64,000 nt of DNA from Acinetobacter genomosp. 15BJ (GTDB lineage Bacteria > Pseudomonadota > Gammaproteobacteria > Pseudomonadales > Moraxellaceae): the NCBI RefSeq assembly GCF_000400715.1, contig NZ_KE007350.1, positions 62,001 through 126,000 on the forward strand, read 5' to 3'. Both the position numbers and the translations under genes were made by a program. Positions 1 through 7,656 of the stretch are shown piece by piece (position 1 is the stretch's first letter; each line of letters opens with the position of its first letter). The notes under the pieces were generated by a model. It saw only the letters and a list, made by a program, of their open reading frames with translations, searched no databases and was not told the origin of the DNA.

Positions 1-636
1 ATTGACCACAATTCCCTCAATCTCCAAGCGATCATTATGATCATCTTGGGTTTCGAGCACATTTTCAATCAAAGTTTGTAACGCACGTTTTGAAAACACA
101 TCACAATCGAATGGAATCAGCACGCGATCTGCTGAAATTAATGCAGATAAAGTAAAAAAGTTAAACGCGGGCGGCGTATCAATAAAGATGCGGTCATAAC
201 GTGCACTGAGAGATTGAATCGAATCACGTAATTTATAAATTTTGTGTTTACTTTCTAGTGCATGTTCCAATGCACCTAGGCTTGGGCTGGCAGGAATTAA
301 ATCCAGATTGTCAAAAGAAGAACGGTGTACATAACTGTCCAAACCTTTGCCACGTGGTGCTTTCAGGATTGAGCCAATCGCATTGCCGATCAAGCCCTTT
401 TGCTGTGTACTACCTAAAATATCATCAAAGAAGTTTTCAATGTTAGGCTCTAATGCTGCTTTGTCAGCAGAATAGGTTGCATCTTCACCTAAAAGGTATT
501 GGCTTGAATTCGCTTGTGGATCAAGGTCAATTACCAAGGTTCTGAATCCCTGTTTCGCGCTAATCGCAGCGAGATTGACTGTAATACTTGATTTCCCCAC
601 ACCACCTTTTTGGTTAAACACCACACGCGTTAACAT
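1..636 (-). CDS. ParA/Soj-family partition ATPase (3' end outside window)
   Basis: Read on the minus strand from ATG at 636-634, this begins MLTRVVFNQKGGVGKSS, with the deviant Walker A motif KGGVGKS of ParA/MinD ATPases. It continues with TLVIDLDPQANSS (Walker A' region) and FIDTPPAFN (Walker B). The reading frame stays open to the window edge, so about 212 residues are visible. ParA proteins bind ATP and DNA and position chromosomes, plasmids or other cargo. No parB is visible because the downstream side is cut off. Nothing here suggests mobile DNA, so it is read as host backbone. Family assignment is secure; which ParA paralogue it is cannot be told. Confidence 0.93.
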   Translation of the reverse strand, partial: MLTRVVFNQKGGVGKSSITVNLAAISAKQGFRTLVIDLDPQANSSQYLLGEDATYSADKAALEPNIENFFDDILGSTQQKGLIGNAIGSILKAPRGKGLDSYVHRSSFDNLDLIPASPSLGALEHALESKHKIYKLRDSIQSLSARYDRIFIDTPPAFNFFTLSALISADRVLIPFDCDVFSKRALQTLIENVLETQDDHNDRLEIEGIVVN

Positions 637-718
637 GATTTCCCTCTATAATATTTTTGTAAACTGCACGCAGTTTAACCTAGTGACAAAACAATTACTC
701 AAACAATGTGTCAAACAA

Positions 719-1114
719 TCAGGCAAAAACAGGCTTAATCATCACCAAACCGAGAATACCCACCATCGCCACTGTCCCAATGAGTAATCCTGCACGGCGT
801 TGTTCCAATAAAATGCTACTGTCCTTTTTATAGGTCTTGATCAAAGACGACAACAACACAAAAAATAAAATCACTTTGGCATAGAACCAAGGCTGCACCT
901 CAAAGTTATTCATGAACAGTAAAACCGCACCCGTCACAATAATTAAGCTCAAAGATAGATGTTGTAACCCCACCAAGCCTTTACGTGCTTTTGGATTAGG
1001 TTGTTGATCTTGGACACCAACAAAGAGTGTTGAACCACGTAATACAAACGCAATGATCAATAAGCTCACTGCAGACATATGCACAATTTTAGTGAGTAAA
1101 TGGATATCCATCAT
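719..1114 (-). CDS. SirB2-family inner-membrane protein
   Basis: The product has 131 residues and is almost entirely hydrophobic, with about four membrane segments (roughly residues 12-28, 50-66, 75-92 and 108-127). The pattern MDIHLLTKIVHMSAVSLLI is typical of SirB/SirB2 proteins. These were named as invasion-gene up-regulators in Salmonella, but their biochemical role is unknown. Its start lies 6 bp from the stop of the upstream bolA-family gene, so the two are probably cotranscribed. Either of two adjacent ATG codons (MM) could be used. Host backbone gene. Confidence 0.8.
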   Translation of the reverse strand: MMDIHLLTKIVHMSAVSLLIIAFVLRGSTLFVGVQDQQPNPKARKGLVGLQHLSLSLIIVTGAVLLFMNNFEVQPWFYAKVILFFVLLSSLIKTYKKDSSILLEQRRAGLLIGTVAMVGILGLVMIKPVFA

Positions 1115-1120
1115 TGATCC

Positions 1121-1429
1121 TTAGCCTTTTGGTGCATGTGCGCATTCAGGACTGGCAGGTGCTTGACCTTGCCATTCGCTCGGTACATAAGCATGAATCG
1201 CAAGTGCATGGATTCGACCAGGACTCATCAACTCTGCTGCAACGGCATAAATTTTTTGATGACGTTGTACTAAACGTAGTCCTTGAAATTCATCACTTAC
1301 CACGATGACTTTAAAGTGTGATTCTTTACCTGGGAAATATCCACCATGCCCTGCCGACTCATTAATCACTTCAAGATGGGTAGGTGCAAGCGTGTTTAAA
1401 TGTTCAATCAACTGTTGTTCTAAGTTCAT
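1121..1429 (-). CDS. BolA-family protein
   Basis: This 102-residue protein has the BolA-fold signature: HLEVINESAGHGG, then SHFKVIVVSDEFQGLRLVQRHQKIYAVAAELM and a conserved helix ending in HALAIHAY. BolA proteins partner with monothiol glutaredoxins in iron-sulfur handling, and some bind DNA. Length and domain are normal for the family. The gene is followed at 6 bp by the SirB2 gene and lies divergent from the tRNA-Gly pair. A 190-bp region with strong inverted repeats separates it from the tRNAs. Which BolA subclass this is remains uncertain. Confidence 0.9.
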   Translation of the reverse strand: MNLEQQLIEHLNTLAPTHLEVINESAGHGGYFPGKESHFKVIVVSDEFQGLRLVQRHQKIYAVAAELMSPGRIHALAIHAYVPSEWQGQAPASPECAHAPKG

Positions 1430-1546
1430 CAGTCACTCTGTAAGGTCAGATTGAGATAGCTCATTAGTATACATGAGCGGAATCTGAGGGAAACTTTTGT
1501 ACAAAAAATTGCTTTCCCATGCTTTTTTTGCATGAAAATGCTTTAA

Positions 1547-1579
1547 TTTTATGCAAATAATCAATTTCTTTGCATAAAA
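1547..1579. repeat. Perfect 11-bp inverted repeat upstream of the tRNA promoter
   Basis: TTTTATGCAAA (1547-1557) is repeated inverted at 1569-1579 with an 11-bp spacer. A related CATGC...TGCATG motif lies at about 1519-1535. The pair sits between the bolA-family gene and the tRNA-Gly promoter. It could be an operator or a transcript hairpin; no T-run follows, so it is not a classic terminator. Confidence 0.5.
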
Positions 1580-1582
1580 TTA

Positions 1583-1610
1583 TTGACCCTATTTTTGCAT
1601 AATGTATTAT
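1583..1610 (+). promoter_or_regulatory. Likely sigma70 promoter of the tRNA-Gly pair
   Basis: A -35-like TTGACC (1583-1588) and a -10-like TATTAT (1605-1610) are separated by 16 bp. The first tRNA begins 10 bp downstream of the -10, as expected for a stable-RNA promoter with a short leader. Prediction from sequence only. Confidence 0.6.
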
Positions 1611-1619
1611 ACACGGCAT

Positions 1620-1692
1620 GCGGGAATAGCTCAGTTGGTAGAGCATAACCTTGCCAAGGTTGGGGTCGGGAGTTCGAGTCTCCTTTCCCGCT
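1620..1692 (+). tRNA. tRNA-Gly (anticodon GCC), copy 1
   Basis: Acceptor stem GCGGGAA pairs with TTCCCGC. The D-arm is GCTC...GAGC and the anticodon loop is TTGCCAA, giving anticodon GCC. The T-arm is GGGAG-TTCGAGT-CTCCT. The discriminator base is T (1692) and CCA is not encoded (CAA follows). It is the first of two tandem copies and carries the G:C version of the second T-stem pair, the same version as the displaced fragment at the right end of the island. Confidence 0.97.
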
Positions 1693-1733
1693 CAAATTTT
1701 TTAGTGTAAGTTTTCGTAAAAACTGCTCAATTA

Positions 1734-1809
<76 letters not shown>

Positions 1810-1819
1810 AATTTAAAAG

Positions 1820-1847
1820 GCCCTAGTCGAAAGATTAGGGCTTTTTT
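1820..1847 (+). terminator. Rho-independent terminator after tRNA-Gly, duplicated at attR
   Basis: The stem GCCCTAGTC/GATTAGGGC with a GAAA tetraloop is followed by six T residues. The same hairpin occurs at 54359-54386, so the island copy mimics the tRNA 3' end together with its terminator. Confidence 0.9.
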
Positions 1848-1933
1848 CTTGTTGATTTTATTATATTTTTTAAAATTCCCCGTTCCTTTGTTATTCGAGT
1901 CAATAAAAAATATTCTTAATGTAATTTGTATTT

Positions 1934-2142
1934 TGTGACCAAGATGTGACCATAGCGTGCCCATAACTATAAAAATGCTCTTAATTGATCTCAAATGCTC
2001 TCATTTCATCACTACTTTTTAGCCCCCTCAGAGCTTTTTTGGCTGTAAAAAACACCAAACTCTTTTCAAAGTACAGTATTTTTTTACCAATCGTTCAATA
2101 ATTTGTGACCATTTCACTTTTTGATGTGACCATTTGTGACCA
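1934..2142 (+). repeat. Five TGTGACCA direct repeats, candidate integrase/excisionase arm sites
   Basis: Exact TGTGACCA copies lie at 1934-1941, 1945-1952, 2104-2111, 2125-2132 and 2135-2142, between attL and the regulator/integrase genes. All have the same orientation, in two clusters. A related GTGACCA occurs near attR at 54180-54186. Short directly repeated sites placed like this are characteristic of arm-type binding sites for phage-like integrases. The stretch 1848-2144 holds no gene. Confidence 0.6.
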
Positions 2143-2144
2143 AA

Positions 2145-2372
2145 CTAGTCATTATCATTTTGATTATTATCAATTTTCTTAAAAATCAATAAATCACCCA
2201 CTCCCACATCTAATGCAATACAAATTTTATCAATGGTTTCAAAATCAATCCGTACAGATTCATCATTATAAAGTTTGTGCAAAGTAGATTTATTAATTCC
2301 AGTACTTCTTACCAAATCAGCAACCTTAAGTTTCCTTTCTGCTAATAAAACTGCCAAGTTTGAAATAATCAT
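2145..2372 (-). CDS. Xre/Cro-type regulator of the integration module
   Basis: A 75-residue single-domain protein with a Cro/CI helix-turn-helix over residues 2-65 (LAERKLKVADLVRSTGINKSTLHKLYN, then FETIDKICIALDVGVGDLL). It resembles the short YozG-like Xre proteins. It is transcribed away from the excisionase/integrase genes, and the intergenic region holds a palindrome that could be its operator. It probably represses the excisionase-integrase promoter as a small immunity-type repressor. The gene ends three bases inside the TGTGACCA repeat area. Confidence 0.85.
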   Translation of the reverse strand: MIISNLAVLLAERKLKVADLVRSTGINKSTLHKLYNDESVRIDFETIDKICIALDVGVGDLLIFKKIDNNQNDND

Positions 2373-2402
2373 AAAATTTCCTACTTAAATCATAAAAAGT
2401 AC

Positions 2403-2454
2403 TTGCAACAACATAAAAATATGATAATTTATGTCTTAGGAATAATTTTTCCTA
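2403..2454 (+). promoter_or_regulatory. Candidate promoter and operator palindrome of the xis-int operon
   Basis: A -35-like TTGCAA (2403-2408) and -10-like TAATTT (2425-2430) with 16-bp spacing are followed by a dyad, TAGGAA (2437-2442) and TTCCTA (2449-2454). The dyad sits where a repressor would block transcription. The divergent Xre gene is the obvious candidate to bind it. Confidence 0.45.
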
Positions 2455-2484
2455 GTTACCTAGTAAAAAATATGAGGCTCTATT

Positions 2485-2694
2485 ATGTCATATACCTATC
2501 TCACAGCCCAGCAACTGGCTGAAAAAATCCAGTACGACGCTCGTACTATTCGCAACCAGCTAAAGGACAGTGTCTTTATCGAAGGTGTTCACTACATCCG
2601 TCCTTTTGGTGGCCGCAAAATTCTTTTTGTTTGGGAACGCATTGAAACTGAAATGCTTAAATTCACTGGTTTAAGCATGGATGCCCTGCAATAA
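2485..2694 (+). CDS. Small excisionase-like DNA-binding protein
   Basis: 69 residues beginning MSYTYLTAQQLAEKIQYDARTI: a winged helix-turn-helix pattern (LTAQQLAEKI...TIRNQL), then GVHYIRPFGGRKILFVWERIE, which fits the wing and tail of excisionase/MerR-like small proteins. It ends 19 bp before the integrase ATG and on the same strand, the usual place for a recombination directionality factor. The role is inferred from fold pattern and position; direct similarity could not be tested. Confidence 0.65.
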   Translation: MSYTYLTAQQLAEKIQYDARTIRNQLKDSVFIEGVHYIRPFGGRKILFVWERIETEMLKFTGLSMDALQ

Positions 2695-2713
2695 GGCTTA
2701 GGAGGTTTAACTG

Positions 2714-3895
2714 ATGGCTACCATCCGGGAACGAAGTGGCAAACTGATTGCCGACTTTCGCTACATGGGCATTCGTTGCAGAGAAACAACCAATCTTGAA
2801 GACAATGCTTATAACCGACGCATTTTGAAAAAACGTCTCGAACAGCTTGAAGCTGAAATTACTTTGGGAACTTTTGAATACGAAAAGTACTTTCCAAAAA
2901 GTAACCGTGTTGAGGAGTTTAAGGAAAAAAGAAGTCAGCAAATTGCTGTACAGACCAAAGTTCCTCTTTTTAAAGAGTTTACTGAATTGTGGTTTAAGCA
3001 GAAACAAGTTGAGTGGAGAACCTCATACCAGCAAAAGGTTTCAATTGTGATCAAAAACTATTTGATTCCTGCTTTTGGTAATCAGGTTCTCTCGAAAATC
3101 AAGAAGTCAGACTTGCTGAACTTCCGTGCCTCTCTCGCCAAAGTGACACACGGAAAAGATCAAACAAGTCTGAAAGCATCGAGGATCAATCAAATCATGA
3201 CGCCTTTACGTATGATACTCAATGATGCGGCTGAACGATACGAGTTTGAGTCGCCTTATAAAAATATTAACAATCTGAAGGAAAGCAAGATTGAAGTCAC
3301 ACCTTTTTCTTTGGAAGAGGTGCATAAAATTCTTACCACAGTGCGTGAAGACTTCCGCCCCTATTACACCATTCGCTTTTTTACGGGTATGCGTACCAGT
3401 GAAATCGATGGTCTGCAATGGAAAAATATCGACTTACAGCGTCGTGAAATCCATATCAGAGAAGCGTTAGTGAATGGTGTGCTTGGTGCAACCAAAACTT
3501 ATGGTTCTGACCGCACGATCCAGATGAATGACCGCGTTTACCAAGCCTTTCTGCAACAGAAAAGCTTAAATAATGGTAAATCAGAGTTTGTTTTCTGCAA
3601 TCGTGATGGTGGACCTCTCGATTACCGTCTGGTGAATAAACGTGTCTGGCATCCGATCTTGCGCTTTCTAGGATTGAAGTCTAGAAGAGCCTACCAAACA
3701 CGTCATACAGCAGCAACTCTTTGGTTGTCGGCAGGAGAAAATCCGGAATGGATCGCACGTCAATTGGGACATTCAACGACTGAAATGCTATTCCGAGTCT
3801 ATAGCCGTTACATTCCCAATGTTACGCGCCGCGATGGCAGTGCATTTGAAGCCATGTTGGAAAAACTAAATACAGAGGAGCTTGCACATGAATAG
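2714..3895 (+). CDS. Tyrosine-recombinase integrase of the island
   Basis: 393 residues with phage-integrase architecture. A short N-terminal arm-binding region (residues 1-60) is followed by a SAM-like core-binding domain (about 75-175) and a C-terminal catalytic domain. Catalytic residues are visible: Arg in TGMRTSEI, the His-x-x-Arg-like motif as QTRHTAATL (first His replaced by Gln), His in LGHSTTEM and the nucleophile Tyr in RVYSRYIP. It lies next to attL, so it is the enzyme expected to recombine the tRNA-Gly sites. Ribosome-binding sequence AGGAGG lies just upstream of ATG. Its last codons overlap the next gene. Confidence 0.95.
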   Translation: MATIRERSGKLIADFRYMGIRCRETTNLEDNAYNRRILKKRLEQLEAEITLGTFEYEKYFPKSNRVEEFKEKRSQQIAVQTKVPLFKEFTELWFKQKQVEWRTSYQQKVSIVIKNYLIPAFGNQVLSKIKKSDLLNFRASLAKVTHGKDQTSLKASRINQIMTPLRMILNDAAERYEFESPYKNINNLKESKIEVTPFSLEEVHKILTTVREDFRPYYTIRFFTGMRTSEIDGLQWKNIDLQRREIHIREALVNGVLGATKTYGSDRTIQMNDRVYQAFLQQKSLNNGKSEFVFCNRDGGPLDYRLVNKRVWHPILRFLGLKSRRAYQTRHTAATLWLSAGENPEWIARQLGHSTTEMLFRVYSRYIPNVTRRDGSAFEAMLEKLNTEELAHE

Positions 3896-4139
3896 TAAAG
3901 CTTTCTTTGGTGGTGTGGTCGTCAGCCCTGAAGCAGATATGGTCGCTCGTGAATTAATCCATGAGCTACACATTCCGAAACTGCACAATCTGGCCTTTTT
4001 GCTGGAAATCAATAAATGCTTCGATGATCACCAAGCATTAAGACTCTGGCTACAGCGAATGCTAGATGAAGGGCAAGCTCATTACGATGACTTGGCTCAA
4101 CAGGCCCGTCTCCGCTTAATGAGTCTCGCTCACTCATAA
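3888..4139 (+). CDS. Small unknown protein coupled to the integrase
   Basis: The likely start is ATG 3888, six bases inside the 3' end of the integrase frame, with GAGGAG about 8 bp upstream; that gives 83 residues. An upstream TTG would add two residues. The protein is mostly helical (ARELIHELHIPKLHNLAFLLEINKCF, then WLQRMLDEGQAHYDDLA) with no recognised domain. The translational overlap suggests it accompanies recombination or replication of the island. No function can be assigned. Confidence 0.7.
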   Translation: MNSKAFFGGVVVSPEADMVARELIHELHIPKLHNLAFLLEINKCFDDHQALRLWLQRMLDEGQAHYDDLAQQARLRLMSLAHS

Positions 4140-4150
4140 AACAAACATAA

Positions 4151-4173
4151 AAGGTCATCAAATCGATGACCTT
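4151..4173 (+). repeat. Hairpin between integrase block and replication genes
   Basis: AAGGTCATC (4151-4159) and GATGACCTT (4165-4173) form a nine-pair stem with a five-base loop. No T-run follows, so it may be a processing or attenuation hairpin rather than a full terminator. Confidence 0.4.
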
Positions 4174-4204
4174 AGCCCCTTTATACCTATAAAAAGGTCA
4201 ACAT

Positions 4205-4741
4205 ATGAATAAAGATATTTCAATTTGGATGCCACTCTATATTGGCGACCTACAGGCGAAATTTGCACGAATGACAGCAGAACAAATTGGTGCGGCACTG
4301 CTGTTAATGATGGATTTCTGGAAAAATGGTGCCATTCCTCATGATTTAGCAACGGTATGCAGCATCACGAAATTACCGCAGCACACCAAGGCTAAAACTT
4401 TGTTAAATACGCTGATAGCCCTGGAATTGTTTGAAGTCGAATCTGAGCAGATTCATTCAAATTTTTTAACCAGTTTAAAAAGCCAAGCATTGCAAAATCA
4501 GCAAATGAAATCTGATAAAGCTAAAAATGCAGCTCAAGCACGTTGGGGTAAATCCGCAAGTAATGCTCAAGCATCAACCAAGCAACGAAAAGTAAATGCT
4601 CAAGCAGCTCTTGAGAAGAGCCCGAGTATTACTCAAGTCATGCTTGAATCATGCCCTTCATCTTCATCTTCATCTTCATCTTCATCTTCAAATTTTGAAG
4701 AAAAAAATGAGAATTTTTTAGAAAATTCAAAGTGGATTTAG
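4205..4741 (+). CDS. DUF1376 (YdaU-like) replication-associated protein
   Basis: 178 residues. The first 90 fit DUF1376, a domain common in prophage replication modules: SIWMPLYIGDLQAKFARMTAEQIGAALLLMMDFWKNG. The middle is lysine/alanine rich, and the tail holds a run of eleven serines encoded by a hexamer repeat, followed by an acidic end. Such proteins usually sit just upstream of a DnaC- or DnaB-type gene, as here (gap 10 bp), and are thought to help load the replicative helicase. The exact activity is not established. Confidence 0.82.
   Translation: MNKDISIWMPLYIGDLQAKFARMTAEQIGAALLLMMDFWKNGAIPHDLATVCSITKLPQHTKAKTLLNTLIALELFEVESEQIHSNFLTSLKSQALQNQQMKSDKAKNAAQARWGKSASNAQASTKQRKVNAQAALEKSPSITQVMLESCPSSSSSSSSSSSNFEEKNENFLENSKWI
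4657..4690 (+). repeat. In-frame TTCATC hexamer tandem repeat (poly-Ser)
   Basis: Five full TTCATC copies plus four bases encode the serine run near the C-terminus of the DUF1376 protein. Copy-number changes of a hexamer alter the linker length but not the frame, so this is not an on/off switch. Confidence 0.9.
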
Positions 4742-4751
4742 GAGATCAGTC

Positions 4752-5498
4752 ATGAATACCATGCTTAAAACACTCCAGTTTCGCGCAGAAACAACGGAAA
4801 CACTTTGCGCTACCCATCATATACCCTTGATGGAAATTGCAGGTCACAGGCTCTGTAAATTGTGTGCCAAAGAAACCGTCCATCACTCAAATGCAGCCTA
4901 TGAGGATGAACTGCAACAGCGATTGCTACAACAGAAAATCAAAAACTCAGGGCTCAATAAACGCTATCTGGACCGTGGCTTCAAGAATTTTGTAGTTGCA
5001 TGCCCTGCTCAAGACAATACCATCAAGCTATGTCAGGCCTTTGCACAACAGATTATTTCTGACCAAAACCCGAACATGTTGATGATTGGTACACCGGGTA
5101 CAGGTAAAACCCATCTGAGTGCATCAATTATTCGCAACATTCTGCATAACAGTACAAAATCTGCACGCTACTATACCAGTGCAGAAATTGCTCAAAAAAT
5201 GATGGACACATGGTCAGATGCTTCACTCTCTGAAAAGGAAGTTATCGAACATTTCTCCAGTTTTGATTTATTGGTGATTGATGAATATGGCCTGCATGAC
5301 CGGCATGAGAAACGTTTGGAGATGGTGCATAAGATCTTATATAGCCGTTACGACAACATGAAGTCGACGCTGCTAATTTCCAATTTCACATTACAAAATA
5401 TACAGCGGGATTTAGGTGTCCGATTATGGTCACGGTTGCATGAAAATAATTTGACTGTAGTGCCGTGTTATTGGGATGACCGAAGAATAAATGGATAG
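4752..5498 (+). CDS. DnaC-like helicase-loader ATPase
   Basis: 248 residues. The N-terminus has a small Cys/His cluster (CATHH...CKLC, about residues 19-39) that may bind zinc. The AAA+ core has Walker A GTPGTGKTH near residue 113, Walker B LLVIDEYG near 172 and a sensor-like LLISNFT. This is the DnaC/IstB loader family, which delivers replicative helicase to origins. With the DUF1376 gene 10 bp upstream it forms a phage-like replication pair, which implies the island can initiate its own replication. RBS GGAG lies 8 bp upstream of ATG. Confidence 0.9.
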   Translation: MNTMLKTLQFRAETTETLCATHHIPLMEIAGHRLCKLCAKETVHHSNAAYEDELQQRLLQQKIKNSGLNKRYLDRGFKNFVVACPAQDNTIKLCQAFAQQIISDQNPNMLMIGTPGTGKTHLSASIIRNILHNSTKSARYYTSAEIAQKMMDTWSDASLSEKEVIEHFSSFDLLVIDEYGLHDRHEKRLEMVHKILYSRYDNMKSTLLISNFTLQNIQRDLGVRLWSRLHENNLTVVPCYWDDRRING

Positions 5499-5636
5499 CT
5501 AAACTGTTTGCTTAAGCCAATTATCTCAATAAAATATAGGGGTAGCTTTGTACAACAAAGCCCTTGAACTGTTAACCTTAAGCATACAAATAAATTTCAT
5601 AAACCCATTTATTTCAATCTAGCAGAAAAGTTGATT

Positions 5637-5666
5637 ACAGCTTCTAAGATTTTAGAAGCTGTTTTT
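5637..5666 (+). terminator. Rho-independent terminator after the replication genes
   Basis: The stem ACAGCTTCTAA/TTTAGAAGCTGT with a short loop is followed by TTTTT. The stretch 5499-5862 is otherwise gene-free. It separates the rightward replication genes from the leftward defence operon that ends at 5863. Confidence 0.85.
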
Positions 5667-5862
5667 ATTAATTTTCTAGGGCATTAATATAATTCTCGAA
5701 TTAGAGACAATATTTATGAAGGCAACTACAAGGAATTAATGAGATGAAATAGTATTTAATTTCCGACTCTTTAAAATCAATATTCCATAATTTTCTACAT
5801 TCATCTCACAAAGATAGTCAAAAAGAGACCTAAAGAATTTAATTTTAACTATTAAAATTAGG

Positions 5863-7656
5863 TTACTTTAGCTCCTCAATGTCAGGATCATTTTCTAAAT
5901 ATTCATATTGCGATAATAATTCCCAACATTCATTTTTTTTTGCCCATTCAGAAATCATTTTCCCTTTGGCACTTTCATGCAGGTATTTATTAACTTCCTC
6001 TGACCAAATCAGAATCTGTTTAACAAGTCCTTCAGAAAGTTTTTGATTTAACCAGATTTTTTGAAGGTTAACACGACTTCCGATTTTTTGAGATAAAATT
6101 GCCACTGTATATGCAGTTATATTAGCTTGGAAAGCAGGAAATTTTGACCTGATAACTTTCTGTGCAGTTTTGAATATGATGGTTTGTGCAATAATATTTT
6201 TATAATAGATGACATCAAATTGTAACTGCTTATCCTCATCGGTCGACTGAATCATATTCATAAATGCAGTAAAGTTCTTTTGCCCTCCTAAACTCACCAG
6301 ATCAGGCTTTTGCTCCCATGCACAAACATATTTGGCTAATTCAGTTTTAGTAATTTTTCTGCTGGTAGGTATAAGTTCCTGTATACGTTTAATGCCAGCA
6401 GGAGTTTTGCCCTCACGCTCAAGCATTACTTTATAGCTTCCCCCAGCTCTTTCATAGAACCATCGGCTTACACCATCAGGGCAATAAGTTGATAGTGCTA
6501 ACTTTTCAAGATTAATATGATAAGGTTTATTCGCTGAAAGATCCGATTGCTTGACTGCATTTTGGCTATTCGCATAGCGTGAAATATCTGAAATCAGTTG
6601 CTCTTCTTCCAGAGGGTCTGTTTTTCTTAAAACAATGATTTTCGCAGGTACATGCACAGCTTTCAGGTTAACTGCTGGATTTTTTTTCTTGGTAAAGAAC
6701 ATGGAAGCTGTTGTTTGTCCTCCATTTACGATTTGCATTCCCTTTAACCAAGAGATACCAATTCCACCGTTTTCTAATCTGCCTAAATGTGCTTCATCTG
6801 CGATAATTACCACGCCATTGTTGTAAGCCATGAAACGTTCTGGCTGATCAATTAAAGTATCACGGATACCTTTATTTACTTTTCCTGTCTGACTTAAAAA
6901 AGATCTAACGTTTGCCTCTAGAATACGTGGACCATATTTTTCATATACATATCTTAAAGCCTCTCCAGGAATTACAGTCATTGCATAATCATACTCTCCA
7001 TGCTCATTTGGAACCCACACACATGGAAGTGGGCTACCAGAAACATGTTCAAAATTCACAATGAGTTCATCCCTAGGTTTACCTTCTTGTAGGTGATTAA
7101 ATAGCCTTGATATATCAATAACTTCAAGTTTTATTGTTTTACCTTGTATTTCTCTACTTTGAAATTGACGAGTTTTTGCCACTCTGTCTGTTAATACATA
7201 AATCCGTATCTGTTCAAATTGAGAATAACCATCTTCTATCGTACGAACTAATGGGTATGCTTCATGAGACTCATCCATTTTTGAAGATAGCTTTTTTTCA
7301 ACACAGTATTTGAGAAATCTCAAACAGCGTTCTGCTGCTGCTTTAATTTCTGAGTCAGGAATATTTTCTAATTCGTTATTGCCACTATATTCAGTAACAT
7401 ATAGATCTAATTGATCGGCTTCTTCAGATATTGCAAAGCCACTTAAACGGAGTATACCTTGTATATTTGCATAATAACGACACATCTCAGGCTCGAATGT
7501 CATACCAATCTCTGACATGTGCTGAGTAACAATTTCAGTAAATATAACTTCTGCATATAAACCTTGTTGATCTGATTCTTCAGTTCGTGTAGATATTTCA
7601 GTTTGTACATCACTCTGAATATTTTTTAAAAAATCAATTAATTCCACAATTTCCAA
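5863..7656 (-). CDS. AIPR-family (abortive infection phage resistance) protein
   Basis: 597 residues from TTG 7656. GTG 7647 is an alternative start, and both lie inside the previous gene. The core about 230-540 matches the AIPR family, with RFMAYNNGVVIIADE, MQIVNGGQTTASMFF and a following helical region. AIPR proteins were named after lactococcal abortive-infection factors. They recur in restriction-type operons with Z1 helicases and PD-(D/E)XK proteins, but their activity is not well established. It is the last gene of a five-gene operon and overlaps the PD-(D/E)XK gene by up to 23 bp. A hairpin-free AT-rich tail follows. Confidence 0.9.
   Translation of the reverse strand: MEIVELIDFLKNIQSDVQTEISTRTEESDQQGLYAEVIFTEIVTQHMSEIGMTFEPEMCRYYANIQGILRLSGFAISEEADQLDLYVTEYSGNNELENIPDSEIKAAAERCLRFLKYCVEKKLSSKMDESHEAYPLVRTIEDGYSQFEQIRIYVLTDRVAKTRQFQSREIQGKTIKLEVIDISRLFNHLQEGKPRDELIVNFEHVSGSPLPCVWVPNEHGEYDYAMTVIPGEALRYVYEKYGPRILEANVRSFLSQTGKVNKGIRDTLIDQPERFMAYNNGVVIIADEAHLGRLENGGIGISWLKGMQIVNGGQTTASMFFTKKKNPAVNLKAVHVPAKIIVLRKTDPLEEEQLISDISRYANSQNAVKQSDLSANKPYHINLEKLALSTYCPDGVSRWFYERAGGSYKVMLEREGKTPAGIKRIQELIPTSRKITKTELAKYVCAWEQKPDLVSLGGQKNFTAFMNMIQSTDEDKQLQFDVIYYKNIIAQTIIFKTAQKVIRSKFPAFQANITAYTVAILSQKIGSRVNLQKIWLNQKLSEGLVKQILIWSEEVNKYLHESAKGKMISEWAKKNECWELLSQYEYLENDPDIEELK

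Noticed and set aside
1114..1308. Plus-strand frame opposite the bolA-family gene
   Set aside because: Shadow of a well-supported gene; no ribosome site or domain.
1934..2142. TGTGACCA repeats as a CRISPR array
   Set aside because: Units are only 8 bp with irregular spacing and no cas genes anywhere in the window.
4657..4690. Hexamer repeat as a phase-variation switch
   Set aside because: Unit length is a multiple of three, so slippage cannot shift the frame.
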